The translations under genes were made by a program, and so were the position numbers. DNA of 64,000 bases from Aliivibrio fischeri (GTDB taxonomy: Bacteria > Pseudomonadota > Gammaproteobacteria > Enterobacterales > Vibrionaceae). This document shows, piece by piece, positions 56,951 to 64,000 of this stretch. The stretch's first letter is position 1, and each line of letters opens with the position of its first letter. Location: assembly GCA_038993745.2 (NCBI GenBank), contig CP160629.1, positions 1,240,001 to 1,304,000 on the forward strand. The letters are read 5' to 3'. The notes under the pieces were generated by a model. It ran no database searches and was not told the DNA's origin. It was given only the letters and a program-made list of their open reading frames with translations.

Positions 56951-58201
56951 TTAAAGAGCGCCGTAGATTACAGAAGTAATCGCCGCAACACCACATAATG
57001 CTGTAAAGATTTGCACAGGTGCTGAAGTTTTGTACTTAGCCATTGCTGGAACTTTACGCATTGCGAAGATAGGCATAAGGAATAGGATAGCTGCAATCAT
57101 TGGAGCACCCATTGTTTCAATCATACCTAGGATACTTGGGTTAACGATAGAAACGATCCATGTAGTAACAACGATAAAGATTAGAGATGCTTTTTCTAGC
57201 TTAGCAACAGGTGCATTTGAGCGAGATTTAGCTAGGCCAACAAGACCTTCATGAGCACCAAGGAAGTGGCCGAAGTAGCTTGAAGTAATCGCAGCGAAAG
57301 CAACGATTGGACCTAAGTAAGAGATAAGTGGAGATTCGTGTACGTTAGCTAGGTAAGAAAGTACAGAAATATTCTGTGCTTGTGCTTGTGCTAGTTGCTC
57401 TGGAGATAGAGAAAGAACTACAGAGAAAACGAAGAACATAACGAAGCTCATTAGCATCATTGCCGCACCACCAGTGATCATGTCAGTTTTAACAACTGCA
57501 TCTTCACCGTATACACGACGTTGTTCTTTAGAGAACTGGCTGATTACTGGGCTGTGGTTGAAAGAGAAAACGATGATAGGAATCGCTAACCAAACAACAG
57601 AAGGCATTGAACCCCAATCTGGGTCAACAGACATCATAGATGTGTTCCAACCAGGGATTAGGTATACAGAAAGAGCCATTAGGATGAATACAAGAGGGTA
57701 AACCATTGCTGAAGTTGCTTTCAGCATTAGTTCTTTACCAAATACTACACCACATGTCATCAGAGTGATAAGAACACCTGATAGTAACCAACGAGGGATA
57801 GATTCCATACCCATTTGGTTAACCATGAAAGAATCTACTGTGTTTGTAATACCAACACCGTAGATAAGTACAATCGGATAAATCGCGAAAAAGTAGGCAA
57901 AAGTGATTAGGTTCGCGCCTGTTTTACCGAAATGCTCTTCTACAGTATCAGTAATATCTGCATCTGGGTTTTTAGCTGAAAGAACGAAACGAGCCAAGCT
58001 TTTGTGTGCAAACCAAGTCATTGGTGCAGCGATTAGAGCAAGAATAACTAGAGGCCAAAAACCACCAGCACCCGCTTTAATTGGAAGGAAAAGAACACCA
58101 GCACCTACAGCGGTACCGAACAGAGACAGACACCAAGTGAAATCTTTATAAGTCCACTTAGCTTTTTTTGCATCGATAGATGCAGTATTTGTTGTTTGCA
58201 T
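56951..58201 (-). CDS. sdaC: Serine transporter SdaC (HAAAP family)
   Basis: This 416-residue, 11-TM inner-membrane permease imports L-serine with protons. Family segments are KWTYKDFTWCLSLFGTAVG, then AVGAGVLFLPIKAGAGG, and SPVISQFSKEQRRVYGEDAV. The ORF begins three codons earlier at 58210 (MLIMQTTN), but MQTTNTAS is equally plausible and similar to family starts; an AAGAG lies upstream. It forms an operon with the serine dehydratase gene, matching the E. coli sdaC-sdaB arrangement: uptake then deamination to pyruvate. Confidence 0.9.
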   Translation of the reverse strand: MQTTNTASIDAKKAKWTYKDFTWCLSLFGTAVGAGVLFLPIKAGAGGFWPLVILALIAAPMTWFAHKSLARFVLSAKNPDADITDTVEEHFGKTGANLITFAYFFAIYPIVLIYGVGITNTVDSFMVNQMGMESIPRWLLSGVLITLMTCGVVFGKELMLKATSAMVYPLVFILMALSVYLIPGWNTSMMSVDPDWGSMPSVVWLAIPIIVFSFNHSPVISQFSKEQRRVYGEDAVVKTDMITGGAAMMLMSFVMFFVFSVVLSLSPEQLAQAQAQNISVLSYLANVHESPLISYLGPIVAFAAITSSYFGHFLGAHEGLVGLAKSRSNAPVAKLEKASLIFIVVTTWIVSIVNPSILGMIETMGAPMIAAILFLMPIFAMRKVPAMAKYKTSAPVQIFTALCGVAAITSVIYGAL

Positions 58202-58390
58202 AATTAACATACTCTTAATTTTTTGGAACAGGAATTTTAGGAACGGCGCTATTGTCGTTATTTTGACGAGAAAAACTTTGACCCAGATCCAGAAATGAAA
58301 AAAGATGAACGAAGATCCAAAAATAATTGATAATGATCACAGTAGTTGTAACTGCAATATTAGAAAAACTTATCGTTAATGATAAATTTT

Positions 58391-58972
58391 CTAAGTCGTA
58401 ATGTAATTCATTGCATGAATTATTTCGGCAGTTACGCCCCAAATGAGTTTTTTATCAAAAGGAATAAAAATCAGATTGTATGTGTGTTTTTTGTTAAAAA
58501 CGTGATGATTGTAGGTGTTTTTTGGGTTAATAAGATGATTTATCGGTGCTTCAAATGTGCTACTAACCTCACCGTAATCGATTGCGGTGGTATAATTTTC
58601 ATCAATTAATGCAACGATAGGGGTTACTTTATAACCTGATATTGTTGGTATTGTGTTAAGTTTTACTAATGGTTTAATGTGTGCAGGATTAATGCCAATC
58701 TCTTCATTCGTTTCACGAATAGCTGTATGAATAAGAGACAAATCATCGGGTTCAGCCTTACCTCCAGGGAAGCTAATTTGACTTGGATGATGACGTAAAT
58801 GTGGCGCTCGTTGGGTTAAAATTAAGTGATAACCCGTATCTCTTTTTACAATAGGAACAAGAACGGCTGCTGATTTAAAATGGCCATTTTTCAATAAAGG
58901 GTGGGAGAGTAAACTTGAGCTGTAATTTATCGGTTTATGAAGTAACAAATGAGAAAGTAAATGTGTGTCCAT
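58391..58972 (-). CDS. nudL: NUDIX CoA pyrophosphatase (NudL/YeaB-like)
   Basis: This 193-residue Nudix hydrolase probably cleaves coenzyme A to 3',5'-ADP and phosphopantetheine. SQISFPGGKAEPDD and RETNEEIGI form the Nudix box (GX5EX7REUXEEXGU), and HPSQISFPGG is the CoA-type LLTxR/Q-region counterpart. N-terminal region contains VLVPIVKRDTGYHLILTQRA. It starts 16 bp after pabB and follows it in one operon, as in E. coli (pabB-nudL). Confidence 0.9.
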   Translation of the reverse strand: MDTHLLSHLLLHKPINYSSSLLSHPLLKNGHFKSAAVLVPIVKRDTGYHLILTQRAPHLRHHPSQISFPGGKAEPDDLSLIHTAIRETNEEIGINPAHIKPLVKLNTIPTISGYKVTPIVALIDENYTTAIDYGEVSSTFEAPINHLINPKNTYNHHVFNKKHTYNLIFIPFDKKLIWGVTAEIIHAMNYITT

Positions 58973-58988
58973 AAACCGATCCTTATCG

Positions 58989-60359
58989 TTATAAAATAGG
59001 TAAGATTTTGCTTAACTTATGCAATGTCTCTTCATATTCTAGTTCAACTTGACTATCAGCGACGATACCACCGCCTGCAGATGCATATAAGCTTCCTTCA
59101 TAAGCAATTAATGTGCGTATGGTTATACTGGTGTCCATTGTTCCACAGCGGCTAATGTAGCCAATACTGCCACAATATAAGTTACGGCGATGTGGTTCGA
59201 GTTCTTCAATGATCTCCATTGCTCTGATTTTAGGCGCTCCTGTGATAGAACCACCAGGGAAAGATGCTTTAAGTAAGTCTGTTGCAGAGTATTCTGTATT
59301 GAGTTCACCTGTAATGGTACTTACTAAGTGATGCACAGCTGGGAAAGACTCTATATCAAACAGTTTCGGTACTTTTACAGAGCCCGGTGTAGCAACACGG
59401 CCTATATCATTTCTCAGCAAATCAACAATCATCAGGTTTTCAGAGCGGTCTTTTGGGCTATTACGCAACGTTTCTGCTTCTTGTTTATCAATCTCAGGAG
59501 AATTTGAACGAGGTCGGGTTCCTTTAATTGGTTTTGTTTCAATTTTTCGCTCTTTTACTTGTAAAAAACGCTCTGGAGAAACAGAAAGAATCGTTACTTC
59601 TGGAGTTTTTATATAAGCAGAGAATGGAGCCCCGTTTTGTGTGGCTAGTTTTTGATACGCTTCCCATTCAGAGCCCTGATATTGTGCTTTAAATCGTTGT
59701 GCTAAGTTTATTTGGTAACAATCCCCTGATTCTAGGTAGTGCTGAATTGTATTGAACTTTTTAGCGTATTCAGACTCGGTCATATTCGATTTCCAGTCTG
59801 AGGTTAAGCTAAATGGTGTATCTACTTCTTTTATAGCAATAAATTGCTGAAGCCAATGCAATCGATCACCACCTTCGGGTTGTATCAAATACAACGTTGA
59901 TGTTTTATTATCTGCCACCAGTGCCCAGTTATAAATTCCTACAGCCATATCTGCACATAAAATGTCATGTTGTGCCGTATTTGGAATCGTTTCGACACGA
60001 CGTCCTAAGTCATAGCTGAAATAGCCTAACGCACCACCAATGAAAGGTAATGCTTGTATTGGTTTGCAAAAAGGGGTTAGACGTTCTTGATAATGCGCAA
60101 GTAACTGAAAAGGACATGCTTCACTGGTTACAGGTTGTTTTCCTATTACATTAATCGTGGTGATATTGCCGTGTGTTTGTAATGTAGCGATAGGATCGGC
60201 AACCAAAATGTCATATCGATTATCAATGTGCTTTTGTGCTGATGAGTTAAGCAACATCGCCCAAGGTTGATTTGCAATAGCAGAAAAGAAATCAATCACA
60301 GAGTTAGATTGATAATCAAGTTGAGTGATACTTAGTTTTGCATCTAATTGATTGTTCAT
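58989..60359 (-). CDS. pabB: Aminodeoxychorismate synthase component I PabB
   Basis: This 456-residue enzyme aminates chorismate to 4-amino-4-deoxychorismate for folate synthesis, using ammonia from PabA. The chorismate-binding domain has SGDCYQINLAQRFKAQY, ETKPIKGTRPRSNS (with the catalytic Lys of the PIKGT motif), ENLMIVDLLRNDIGRV and FPGGSITGAPKIRAMEII. Length matches E. coli PabB (453). It is coupled to nudL downstream. Start at 60359 (MNNQLDAKLS). Confidence 0.95.
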   Translation of the reverse strand: MNNQLDAKLSITQLDYQSNSVIDFFSAIANQPWAMLLNSSAQKHIDNRYDILVADPIATLQTHGNITTINVIGKQPVTSEACPFQLLAHYQERLTPFCKPIQALPFIGGALGYFSYDLGRRVETIPNTAQHDILCADMAVGIYNWALVADNKTSTLYLIQPEGGDRLHWLQQFIAIKEVDTPFSLTSDWKSNMTESEYAKKFNTIQHYLESGDCYQINLAQRFKAQYQGSEWEAYQKLATQNGAPFSAYIKTPEVTILSVSPERFLQVKERKIETKPIKGTRPRSNSPEIDKQEAETLRNSPKDRSENLMIVDLLRNDIGRVATPGSVKVPKLFDIESFPAVHHLVSTITGELNTEYSATDLLKASFPGGSITGAPKIRAMEIIEELEPHRRNLYCGSIGYISRCGTMDTSITIRTLIAYEGSLYASAGGGIVADSQVELEYEETLHKLSKILPIL

Positions 60360-60523
60360 TTTGAGTTTTATAACCAGAATGTGATGAGCAACGATAGCCT
60401 TGGATGGAGAGCAAGAGTATCATAATGCGAGTTCTAAAAGAAAATAATAGATGGCGATTGCTCACGTCATACACAATAAAAATCATCCTTAATTGCCATG
60501 GAAGCTTATAAAAAGAGGGCCCT

Positions 60524-62053
60524 ATGATTAACGTTCACCAAGAAACATTGATTCGTAATGAAGATGTGATCAGTTCTGTAGCCGATGCTCTGCAATATAT
60601 ATCTTATTACCATCCGCTAGATTTTGTTCAAGCACTTGAAAAAGCGTATCACCGAGAAGAAAGCCAAGCTGCAAAAGATGCGCTTGCACAAATCCTAATT
60701 AATTCACGTATGTCAGCAGAGGGGCGTCGTCCTATCTGTCAAGATACGGGAATTGTAACTTGTTTTGTTAATATTGGTATGAACGTTAGGTGGGAAGGAG
60801 ACTTAACTGTTCAACAAATGATTGATGAAGGTACTCGTCAAGCTTATACCAATCCTGACAATCCATTAAGGGCATCCGTATTGTCTGATCCGGCTGGTAA
60901 ACGTATAAATACAAAAGATAATACGCCAGCAGTGGTTCATATTAATATGGTTCCGGGAAACAAAGTTGAGATTCAAATTGCTGCAAAAGGTGGCGGCTCT
61001 GAGAATAAAACTAAAATGGTAATGTTAAACCCATCAGATGATATTGCTGAGTGGGTAGAAAAGACGCTTCCAACAATGGGGGCGGGTTGGTGTCCACCAG
61101 GTATGCTTGGTATAGGTGTTGGCGGTACGGCTGAGAAAGCAGCTGTATTAGCAAAAGAAGCACTGATGGAACACATTGATATTCAAGACCTTATTGAACG
61201 AGGTCCTCAGAATGCAGAAGAAGAACTTCGTCTTGATATTTTTAACCGTGTTAATAAATTAGGTATCGGAGCTCAGGGTCTTGGCGGACTTACTACTGTT
61301 GTTGATGTAAAAATTAAATCAGCACCAACGCACGCAGCCTCTAAACCTGTGTGTTTAATTCCTAACTGTGCTGCTACTCGTCACGTACATTTTACCCTTG
61401 ATGGGACAGGTCCTGCTGATCTTCAGCCGCCAAAGTTAGAGGAATGGCCTGATATTACGTGGGAAGCGGGAGCAAATACACGTCGAGTTAATCTTGATGA
61501 GATAACAAAAGAAGACGTTCAAGAGTGGAAAACGGGCGAAACGATCTTGCTTAATGGTAAAATTCTAACAGGACGTGACGCGGCACATAAACGTCTTCAA
61601 GGAATGATCGAAAGCGGTGAAGGTTTACCTGATGGTGTTGATTTTAATGGTAAATTCATTTACTACGTAGGCCCTGTTGATGCTGTAGGTGATGAAGCGG
61701 TAGGTCCTGCCGGCCCAACGACATCTACTCGCATGGATAAATTTACCGATATGATGTTAGCTACAGGCTTAACGGGCATGATAGGTAAAGCGGAACGTGG
61801 TCCAGCAACCGTGGCATCTATTAAAGAAAATAAAGCGGTATATTTAATGGCTGTTGGTGGCGCTGCTTACTTGGTTGCTAAAGCGATTAAAAAAGCACGT
61901 GTTGTTGCCTTTGAAGATCTTGGAATGGAAGCTATTTATGAGTTTGAGGTTGAAGATATGCCAGTTACTGTGGCCGTTGATTCAACAGGTGTAAATGCGC
62001 ATCAAATTGGTCCTGATACATGGAAGGTAAAAATTGCTGAAATGAGCAATTAA
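60524..62053 (+). CDS. Class I (Fe-S) fumarate hydratase
   Basis: A 509-residue iron-sulfur fumarase interconverting fumarate and L-malate. Cluster Cys are in CQDTGIVTCF, then APTHAASKPVCLIPNCAAT; the C-terminal domain has YYVGPVDAVGDEAVGPAGPT and the conserved DMPVTVAVDSTG near the end. It resembles the shorter class I enzymes (about 510 residues; E. coli FumA/FumB are 548). GAGGG ribosome site upstream. Sole gene of its unit, ended by a terminator. Confidence 0.9.
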   Translation: MINVHQETLIRNEDVISSVADALQYISYYHPLDFVQALEKAYHREESQAAKDALAQILINSRMSAEGRRPICQDTGIVTCFVNIGMNVRWEGDLTVQQMIDEGTRQAYTNPDNPLRASVLSDPAGKRINTKDNTPAVVHINMVPGNKVEIQIAAKGGGSENKTKMVMLNPSDDIAEWVEKTLPTMGAGWCPPGMLGIGVGGTAEKAAVLAKEALMEHIDIQDLIERGPQNAEEELRLDIFNRVNKLGIGAQGLGGLTTVVDVKIKSAPTHAASKPVCLIPNCAATRHVHFTLDGTGPADLQPPKLEEWPDITWEAGANTRRVNLDEITKEDVQEWKTGETILLNGKILTGRDAAHKRLQGMIESGEGLPDGVDFNGKFIYYVGPVDAVGDEAVGPAGPTTSTRMDKFTDMMLATGLTGMIGKAERGPATVASIKENKAVYLMAVGGAAYLVAKAIKKARVVAFEDLGMEAIYEFEVEDMPVTVAVDSTGVNAHQIGPDTWKVKIAEMSN

Positions 62054-62081
62054 TTTACATCATAAAGCTTCTTAAATAATG

Positions 62082-62112
62082 AAAAAGCACTCATTTTGAG
62101 TGCTTTTTTTAT
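62082..62112 (+). terminator. Intrinsic terminator after fumarase
   Basis: AAAAAGCACTCA and TGAGTGCTTTTTTT stem. Confidence 0.95.
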
Positions 62113-62183
62113 TTTTGTGTCTTTTATGTTAATCATTTGGGTGTAATATATAAATAACTATTTGATAAATAAATGAGGGAACA

Positions 62184-62540
62184 ATGAAGAAGTTAACAAT
62201 TGGGTTATTCATTACTGTACTTGCTGGGTGCGCCTCCTCTGATGATGTTGAACAAGAAAAGAACGTTGATGATTGGTTCGCGATAGGTGAAGCTAGGGCG
62301 AAAAATGGATTTTTATTGCAAACAGAATCACGACTTGTTGATCGTTATCCTGAAGAGAAAATTACAACCGAATTCTATAATGGTTATGTAAAGGGTCACG
62401 AGGCTGGCACAAAAGTCTATTGTTCACAAAATCCATATATATTGGGATTAAGTGAAGAACCTTATTTCGGACTATGTGATCAAATTGATTCTAATTACTC
62501 TGATGAATATCAAAAAGGGAAAAAGCATAAAAAAGAATAA
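62184..62540 (+). CDS. DUF2799 lipoprotein (copy 3)
   Basis: This 118-residue predicted lipoprotein has signal peptide MKKLTIGLFITVLAGCASSD with lipidated Cys16. The mature part contains VDDWFAIGEARAKNGF, FYNGYVKGHEAGTKVYCSQN and EEPYFGLCDQI, i.e. the DUF2799 pattern with both Cys. It is a more distant paralogue of the pair at 53934-54680. GAGG ribosome site. Unknown function. Confidence 0.8.
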   Translation: MKKLTIGLFITVLAGCASSDDVEQEKNVDDWFAIGEARAKNGFLLQTESRLVDRYPEEKITTEFYNGYVKGHEAGTKVYCSQNPYILGLSEEPYFGLCDQIDSNYSDEYQKGKKHKKE

Positions 62541-62643
62541 AAACATTGTTTTTTATAACTAATTTTATTTGTTGACTGGATGAACAAATAAATATAGGCA
62601 ATAATTCTTTATGTAATCAATTAATAATGACAAGGAACGGCAT

Positions 62644-63678
62644 ATGTTCAAAAAGACTGCAATAGCCGCAGTGCTTGGCTCCATTTTACTCGCAGGCTGT
62701 GACAGTAAAGAGCCTAGTATTGCAGAGCCTAACTCTCGTCCAGCAAAGATCTTAACCGTTTCTGTTGGTGACCACGAAACATCACGCTTGTTTCCAGCTA
62801 AAGCCGAAGCGGGCGATAAAGCCGTTTTGGCTTTTAGAGTTCCTGGACAATTAAATACATTGAATGTGCATGCTGGCCAATCGGTTAGTAAAGGTGAGCT
62901 TCTAGCTACAATCAATCCAGATGAATACCGTTTAATCCAGAAACAAGCGCAAGCACAATATCGATTGATTGATGTGCAATATCAAAGGATTAAAAAGTTA
63001 AGAAAAGATAAAGTCGTATCAGAACAAGATTATGATACAGCGGTTGCCAATAGAAAAACTGCGAAAGCTTCTCTTGACCAAGCCTCTGCTAATTTAAGCT
63101 ACACTAAGCTTGTCGCACCATATGACGGCACGATTTCACTTCTTCCGACAGAAAACTTTGAATATGTAAATGCGAAACAATCGATTATGCATATTCAAAC
63201 TAACGATATTCTATATGTTGTTTTTCAACTTCCGGATTATTTGCTTCAACGTTTCAGTTTTACAGATGTATCAGCAACAGTTTCATTTGATTCGTTTCCA
63301 AACACTACTTTTCCTCTTGAATTTGAAGAAATTGATACTGAAGCCGATCGTAAAACATCAAGTTACACGGTAAAAATGAGTATGCCGCGTCCTAAAGATT
63401 TAGGGGTTCTTCCGGGGATGTCTGGACAAGTGAAAGTAACTATTCCTAAGGGCGGAAGTGAAAAACTGCCACTTTCAGCTATCGATCAAGATGGTGATAC
63501 CACGTATGTATGGCGTGTGAAAGAAGATGGAATTGTTGAAAAAGTGGCAGTGAAATTAAATGAGAAACGTCAAGTAGTCTCTGGAATAGAAGATTCAGAT
63601 CAAATTGTATCTTCAGGTATCGCAGGGCTAGAAGAGGGAATGAAAGTTCGCAAGTGGGTTAAGGAAAGAGGATTATAA
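62644..63678 (+). CDS. RND efflux periplasmic adaptor (membrane fusion protein), first copy
   Basis: This 344-residue lipoprotein adaptor has signal peptide ending LAGCDSK (lipidated Cys about 20). The lipoyl-type hairpin (LNTLNVHAGQSVSKGELLAT and YRLIQKQAQAQYRLIDVQYQ as coiled coil), the barrel, and the C-terminal TYVWRVKEDGIVEKVAVKLN fit the HlyD/AcrA MFP family. It links an inner-membrane RND pump with an outer-membrane channel. A second adaptor gene starts 3 bp after its stop, and the pump is expected beyond the window. Confidence 0.9.
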   Translation: MFKKTAIAAVLGSILLAGCDSKEPSIAEPNSRPAKILTVSVGDHETSRLFPAKAEAGDKAVLAFRVPGQLNTLNVHAGQSVSKGELLATINPDEYRLIQKQAQAQYRLIDVQYQRIKKLRKDKVVSEQDYDTAVANRKTAKASLDQASANLSYTKLVAPYDGTISLLPTENFEYVNAKQSIMHIQTNDILYVVFQLPDYLLQRFSFTDVSATVSFDSFPNTTFPLEFEEIDTEADRKTSSYTVKMSMPRPKDLGVLPGMSGQVKVTIPKGGSEKLPLSAIDQDGDTTYVWRVKEDGIVEKVAVKLNEKRQVVSGIEDSDQIVSSGIAGLEEGMKVRKWVKERGL

Positions 63679-63680
63679 TA

Positions 63681-64000
63681 ATGCAAAGATTAATGAAACT
63701 ATCTTTACTTTCCAGCACGTTACTTCTTACTGCTTGTAATCCTGCGCCGACGGAAACTGTCGTAGAAATTCCGAATGTTGTGATTAAAGATATTAATTCA
63801 AATGGGGTAAGTGATCGCCTTTATCTTCCTGCGGTAGCCACTGCTGCTGATCGTTCTCATCTAAGTTTTCGACTTTCTGGTGAGATTAAAGAGCTAAATA
63901 TAAAAGCAGGGGAAATCGTTAAAAAAGGTCAAGTTTTAGCTGTGTTAGATAAAACCGACTACAACATTGATGTTGATAATGCTAGAGCTCGCTACAACGT
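63681..64000 (+). CDS. RND efflux periplasmic adaptor, second copy (cut by window end)
   Basis: Partial: 106 codons from ATG 63681 to the window edge, reading frame open. Signal peptide with lipobox LLLTACNPA (lipidated Cys about 19), then VVEIPNVVIKDINS and LSGEIKELNIKAGEIVKKGQ, the lipoyl half-motif of HlyD-family adaptors, then LAVLDKTDYNIDVDNARARY. It overlaps no gene but starts 3 bp after the previous stop, so translationally linked. Paired adaptors before one RND pump are common in vibrios. Confidence 0.85.
   Translation, partial: MQRLMKLSLLSSTLLLTACNPAPTETVVEIPNVVIKDINSNGVSDRLYLPAVATAADRSHLSFRLSGEIKELNIKAGEIVKKGQVLAVLDKTDYNIDVDNARARYN

Noticed and set aside
58215..58442. 75-codon minus-strand ORF between nudL and sdaC
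   Set aside because: Overlaps nudL, no ribosome site, and composition like non-coding DNA.

Overview
The window reads as a chromosomal segment of a low-GC gammaproteobacterium of the Vibrionaceae, most likely Aliivibrio (fischeri/logei/salmonicida group). This rests on protein content (two methyl-accepting chemotaxis proteins, a GH19 chitinase, several DUF2799 lipoproteins, SdaC/SdaA, YcbB/YcbK beside asnS) and on AT-rich intergenic DNA with many short terminator hairpins. I see no rRNA, tRNA, insertion sequence, CRISPR array or prophage. The species is an inference.

Layout. 1-2.3 kb: a truncated hypothetical gene and a POT-family peptide transporter. 2.3-7.5 kb: an AT-rich accessory insert carrying a STAND/NACHT-like ATPase followed by helical repeats and a C-terminal PD-(D/E)XK nuclease-like domain. 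It is read as two ORFs that are probably one ~1,435-residue anti-phage-type protein. 7.5-13.2 kb: kinase-like protein, SpoU methyltransferase, NYN-domain protein, GH13 amylase, chemoreceptor. 13.4-23.3 kb: an interrupted version of the enterobacterial hinT-ycfL-lpoB-thiK-nagZ-ycfP-ndh cluster, without nagZ and with a Cache chemoreceptor, yggL and a methyltransferase inserted. 23.4-28 kb: RhlE-like helicase, an unknown protein and a secreted GH19 chitinase. 28-33 kb: carboxylate uptake (a CstA/BtsT-type transporter, its LytTR two-component system and acetate transporter SatP). 33-43.4 kb: HtpX, YehS, a DAACS symporter, a secreted amidohydrolase, an L,D-transpeptidase with YcbK, AsnS and QueD. 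43.7-50.9 kb: EEP hydrolase, SbcDC, a thioesterase and a DUF2000 protein. 51-53.9 kb: two tandem aromatic amino acid permeases, the first preceded by a Phe/Tyr-rich leader ORF. 53.9-64 kb: DUF2799 lipoproteins, SdaC-SdaA, PabB-NudL, class I fumarase, and the start of an RND efflux operon cut by the window end.

Three things stand out. (1) The 54-codon leader ORF upstream of the first permease has 9 Phe and 2 Tyr in residues 33-53, with its own Shine-Dalgarno and hairpins, and looks like an undescribed attenuator. (2) The STAND-NTPase/nuclease protein is a good candidate defence system. (3) The BtsT-type transporter promoter carries two perfect ACCACTCA direct repeats separated by exactly 13 bp, the BtsR recognition pattern, next to the BtsSR-like genes.

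A caution applies throughout. Seven loci (the 5' partial gene, the STAND gene, rhlE, chitinase, response regulator/kinase, first permease, sdaA) are broken by ten apparent single-base losses. All are in the same direction and about half lie in runs of four or more identical bases. That pattern suits deletion-type sequencing errors better than natural pseudogenes, so these genes may be intact in the organism.
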